A stretch of DNA of 64,000 nt from Aphrocallistes beatrix. Taxonomy: Eukaryota > Porifera > Hexactinellida > Sceptrulophora > Aphrocallistidae. Positions 60,774-64,000 of the stretch are shown here, piece by piece. The stretch is from NCBI GenBank assembly GCA_963281255.1, contig OY725505.1, forward strand, positions 3,348,001 to 3,412,000, read 5' to 3'. The notes beneath the pieces were generated by a model, which saw nothing but the letters and a program-made list of their open reading frames with translations, did not search any database and had not been told where the DNA came from. The stretch's first letter is position 1. Every line of letters starts with the position of its first letter. Both the position numbers and the translations under genes were made by a program.

Positions 60774-63568
60774 ATGTTTAAAAAGAAGAAAGACCCTAAA
60801 GAGCAGGTATTTCTATGAACGGCAGCTGTCTAGGATTCTATTGGTCGACTACGTACACCGTCGTTTTCTATAATGAAATCTTTCAAGAGAATATTTCCAA
60901 ATTAGAAGATCTTAATTACGTCACTGTTTGTAGGAACTTGTTTCAGCTCTGAGTCTACAGAGTTTAATGCAGAATTATTTGTCATTGTTGCAGCAATTTT
61001 TCCTGATTTCTATCAGAATTATGTAATTTACCGAGTAAAACCCCCAATTTTATTACGAATCCTAAATGAGAATTAGTAATGTTAGAATTGATCACGTCGC
61101 ACCATTGCATAATCCAGTCAGTCTGCGTCATGATGTCATCAATGATATAATGAACTGTAATAACGCCTCCTCTTCATCACTCAGAAACTGCAAGCCAACC
61201 ATCCTGGATTTTGAGTTAATTAAGCGCCAGTCAATCGCTTCTATGTGTAATTACGATGATGAATATGAGTAATCTGCTCCAAGAAACCGCCAGAAATAGT
61301 TCTAAGAATAAAATGGTTAGCATTTAAGGATTTTTCAGTTAAAATCCATGAATATCTTCCAAAGGATTGGCGAGTAATGAGCTGAAACTAAGTTATTAAT
61401 GACAGTGACCTGATAAGTGAGATACTTTAATGTTAGTTTACTTTTATAAGCAATTCCGCCAAGTAACGAGCTAATTGAGACTAATAAGACAAACTCCATT
61501 GCATAATGTGTTTTGTTTGTATTGTGATGTTAGTTGTTGTTGTTGTTGTTTACAGGTAAGGGAGTGGAAGCAAGGTCTGCGCAAGGAGAGCAACGGGATG
61601 GACCGACAGATCCGGGGGATTCAGAGAGAGGAGCAGAAGGTGGTTCGGCAGATCAAGGACGCCGTCAAGAAAGGAAGCGTGGACGCCGCTAAGATCCTCG
61701 CCAAGGAGATGGTGCAGTCTCGCCGTGCCGTCAACAAGATGTACGCCAGCAAGGCACAGCTCAACTCCATCTCCATGCAGATGGACCACCAGTTGGGTGA
61801 GTGTACCCCTTACCATGGTCCTATCTTGTTTACTACAGTCAGGGTCGCTTAATATGGACATTCGTTTGTTATGAACTAACCTCCTGGCCCCAATTTCATT
61901 TTTAGATAGGATTTGTATTGAATCAAGTTCGCTTAATATGAAGTATCTCTATTATGAACATATTGTTGGTCCCCTGGTGGTTCACAATAAGCAACTCTGA
62001 CTGTATTTGTTTGTTTGCTTGTTTGTTTGTTTGTTTGTTTATTTGTTTATTTGTTTGTTGTTTAGCTATGATACGCATGGCTGGTTCGATGGAGACGAGC
62101 ACTGAGGTGATGAAGGCCATGGCTAGCGTTATCAAGCTCCCGGAGATCAGGAAGAACATGATGGATATGGCGAGAGAGATGCACAAGGTAAGTTCTAGTG
62201 CAGCGTTTTCTAACTTTTTGGCTGCGGACCCTAGAGCAATTTTCCTTTATTCTGTGGAACCCTTCCTATTAACCGTAATACAAAATTTTGAATTCTGTGG
62301 ACCACTAAGGGGTCCATGGACCCCAGGTTGGGAACCACTGTTCTAGAGAATAGCAGCTGCTCGCAGGCGATTGGGCAGATTTCCGTGTTCCATGGATCAT
62401 ATCTGTGGTGATTATCGGTGGAAATACAACATTGATAGTTTAGGAATCTGACACTTCCTATTTTGTTATATTTAAGTCACGGATTCATTCAATCTTATAT
62501 GTTTAATTTCAAAAGTCATTAGGAAAAATAATTTCTCAAACTTATCCTTGGTTTTATTTGCTGTATCCTGTCAAACAGCTGTTAACGTGAATGTCCCTGG
62601 CCTATTAGCACGTCTAAACACAGCCTGGGAATATTTAGCTGCAGCGAATGTTTGTCTCGATATTGAATTCCTATCGCATGACTCGTATCTACGCACTGCT
62701 TCCGTAGGCCGGAGTGATAGAGGACATGCTGAACGACACGCTGGAAGGATTGGACGACGAAGATGTGGAGGATGTCGCCAACTCAGAAGTGGAGAAGATC
62801 CTCACGGAGATTATGGAGGGTGCCGGCCCCATCCCGGCAGCTCCCAACCCAGAGCCGGTACGGGTGCATAGGAATGTTAGACTATACAACTATGGCATTA
62901 TAACTTCCTAGTATACTATATGGTGTGGATGTAGCCATTAGTATTAGAATATTCTCACACTTCCTCCACAGCATAATGACGTTCTGACCAATCAATCGTC
63001 AGGATTACATTCACTTTAAATTGGTTATCGGATACTGAGCATTGTGCAATCGAGTCGTAATGACTTCGTAATTCTAAACTGGAACTAACACCTTGCAAAT
63101 TGGAACCAATTCCTTATCAGGCCCGGCTGAATCAAACTGAAGGAGCTACGGCCAATGCAGCGTTGCAATGATTATAATACGTATTTTAATAAAGTGGTTT
63201 GGTAAAATTGTTGTTGCACCATATCTGCAATACAAATTCCGTTAAAATTGGTACGGAAGTGTTCGCACCAATTCCCCCGGGGTAATGCGGAAATGGTTCG
63301 ACTTTTCGAAAAAGGAACTAGTTCGAATTGCGGATTTAGGAAATAGTTCGACTTTTTATCATTAGGATTAATGGTGTTTTTTTGCGAACTATTTCCTTTT
63401 TTGGAAAGTCGAACTATTTTCGGTTTTTGTGCGAACTATTTCCACCATACCTCCCCCGGGCCTGCCTTACAAACCGGAACTAACACCTCGTCCGTATAGG
63501 AGGCAGACAAGGACTCGGATGAAGATGTGGAGACAATGGCAGCTCGTCTTCAAGCCCTCAGAAACTAA
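60774..63568 (+). CDS. CHMP3: ESCRT-III subunit CHMP3/VPS24, five exons
   Basis: ESCRT-III subunits polymerise on endosomal and other membranes to drive budding away from the cytosol and scission. Exons: 60774-60806, 61556-61796, 62066-62187, 62708-62857, 63500-63568; they join in phase to 204 aa. The tiny first exon encodes MFKKKKDPKEQ and splices to VREWKQGLRKE, matching the VNEWSLKIRKE region of vertebrate CHMP3. Core helices include DRQIRGIQREEQKVVRQIKD, AKEMVQSRRAVNKMYASKA, MAGSMETSTEVMKAM and AGVIEDMLNDTLEGLDDED. The C terminus (EDVETMAARLQALRN) is a MIM1-type helix that binds MIT domains of VPS4. The usual MGLFG start is missing, so N-terminal myristoylation is not possible. AATAAA at 63572-63577 lies just after the stop. 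Confidence 0.9.
61836..62003. mobile_element. Mariner-like MITE in CHMP3 intron 2
   Basis: Starts CAGTCAGGGTCGCTTAATAT, ends inverted AAGCAACTCTGACTG, with TA on both sides. It is closely related to 7239-7397. A (TTTG)n array follows at 62006-62060, up to the next exon. Confidence 0.8.
62201..62340. mobile_element. hAT MITE in CHMP3 intron 3, with 8-bp target duplication
   Basis: Left end CAGCGTTTTCTAAC, right end CCAGGTTGGGAACCACTG, flanked by TTCTAGTG and TTCTAGAG. Same family as 16195-16370 and 39704-39799. Confidence 0.85.
63284..63470. mobile_element. Foldback element in CHMP3 intron 4
   Basis: The left part (CCCCCGGGGTAATGCGGAAA, then TGGTTCGACTTTTCG) and the right part (CGAACTATTTCC...CTCCCCCGGG) are inverted copies, with AAATAGTTCGAC words repeated several times inside. 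Confidence 0.65.
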
Positions 63569-63726
63569 ACTAATAAACTGAATCGTTTGTACATTTGTGA
63601 GTTCAAATTTCTATTCATGGCATTACTACTCAAGTGTGAAACCATTATTTTACAATATCAACATAGATACAAACTTAAAACACCAAAATAGTCACTCTAT
63701 TTATAGAACAGATATCATCTCTAGGC

Positions 63727-63858
63727 TCAAATCTTGTTGTTGGTCATCATCCGCTTAAATTCCTCGAAGTCGACCTCTCCGTCGTGATTCGTGTCTGCTT
63801 CGTTCATCATTTCGTCCAGCTCGCTCTCAGTCAGACGTTCTCCCAGGCTGGCCATTAC
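63727..63858 (-). CDS. Calmodulin-like EF-hand protein, last exon only
   Basis: The terminal minus-strand exon (acceptor TTTCTAG just above 63858) encodes 43 residues: VMASLGERLTESELDEMMNE, then the EF-hand loop DTNHDGEVDFEE and FKRMMTNNKI, then stop. This corresponds to the final EF hand of calmodulin, where [20 protein letters not shown] is usual, so the gene is a calmodulin or a close relative with sequence changes. The rest of the gene lies beyond the right edge. It is convergent with CHMP3, 158 bp away. Confidence 0.8.
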   Translation of the reverse strand, partial: VMASLGERLTESELDEMMNEADTNHDGEVDFEEFKRMMTNNKI

Positions 63859-64000
63859 CTAGAAATAGAGAGTTAATAACATTTTCACACCTCAATCCTG
63901 TTAAGGAGTGCCAGTTTTATTCTGTTCGACCCTTCCTTCCCTTCCGCTACTTACTCGAAAGATCTTTTTCACAGAATTCCTAAGTTCCTATGAGTTACGA

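Noticed and set aside
61066..61272. 68-codon frame in CHMP3 intron 1, considered as an alternative first exon
   Set aside because: It ends in a stop with no donor in a useful phase; the 60774-60806 exon matches the CHMP3 start far better.

Overview
The window is nuclear DNA from an invertebrate animal. It has GT-AG introns, animal-specific families (FGFR-like receptor kinase, NBEAL-type BEACH protein, SYNGAP/DAB2IP-type RasGAP, canopy protein, NACHT-LRR receptor) and many small DNA-transposon remnants (MITEs). An early-branching animal such as a sponge would fit the mix of NLR, receptor kinase and compact gene spacing, but the sequence alone does not settle this. No rRNA, tRNA or CRISPR feature was recognised. 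All coordinates come from reading splice sites and frames by eye. Multi-exon genes were accepted only where exon phases join without a frame break.

Layout, left to right. (1) 544-4592 (+): the 3' part of a receptor tyrosine kinase whose kinase domain has lost both catalytic aspartates. (2) 4593-8323: intergenic, with MITEs. (3) 8324-11690 (+): a NACHT-LRR (NLR-type) immune receptor with a death-fold N terminus, interrupted by a one-base frameshift just before the P-loop. (4) 14009-41242 (+): a complete 28-exon NBEAL gene. The exons sum to 8430 nt, encoding 2809 aa, close to vertebrate NBEAL proteins. (5) Inside its 13-kb intron 11 (20140-33203), on the opposite strand, lies a tandem array of five intronless paralogues. 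They encode long coiled-coil proteins with a CAP-Gly-like domain, a divergent relative of it, or both. (6) 41622-43154 (-): coiled-coil/NHL protein, divergent from (7) 43555-44046 (+): a canopy-like secreted protein. (8) 44771-50138 (+): PH-C2-RasGAP protein. (9) 50902-52629 (+): RasGEF-PH protein, RalGPS-like. (10) 52630-55302: a gene-free stretch with a long-TIR MITE. (11) 55303-58665 (-): three-exon ARL GTPase. (12) 59086-60618 (+): orphan protein with a ubiquitin-like N terminus and helical repeats. (13) 60774-63568 (+): five-exon CHMP3/VPS24. (14) 63727-63858 (-): the last exon of a calmodulin-like EF-hand protein.

The genes do not form a single pathway. Several concern small-GTPase control (RasGAP, RasGEF, ARL) or membrane traffic (NBEAL, CHMP3, ARL). 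The most unusual region is the nested coiled-coil/CAP-Gly array. Its members are mosaics of one another, share a duplicated TATA promoter, and have an architecture I do not recognise from a named family. Other points of interest are the receptor pseudokinase, a 54-bp-arm hairpin in NBEAL intron 1 whose only mismatches are G:U pairs on the sense strand, a strong excess of the word TCACACCT, and TATA boxes very close to the start codons of the intronless genes.
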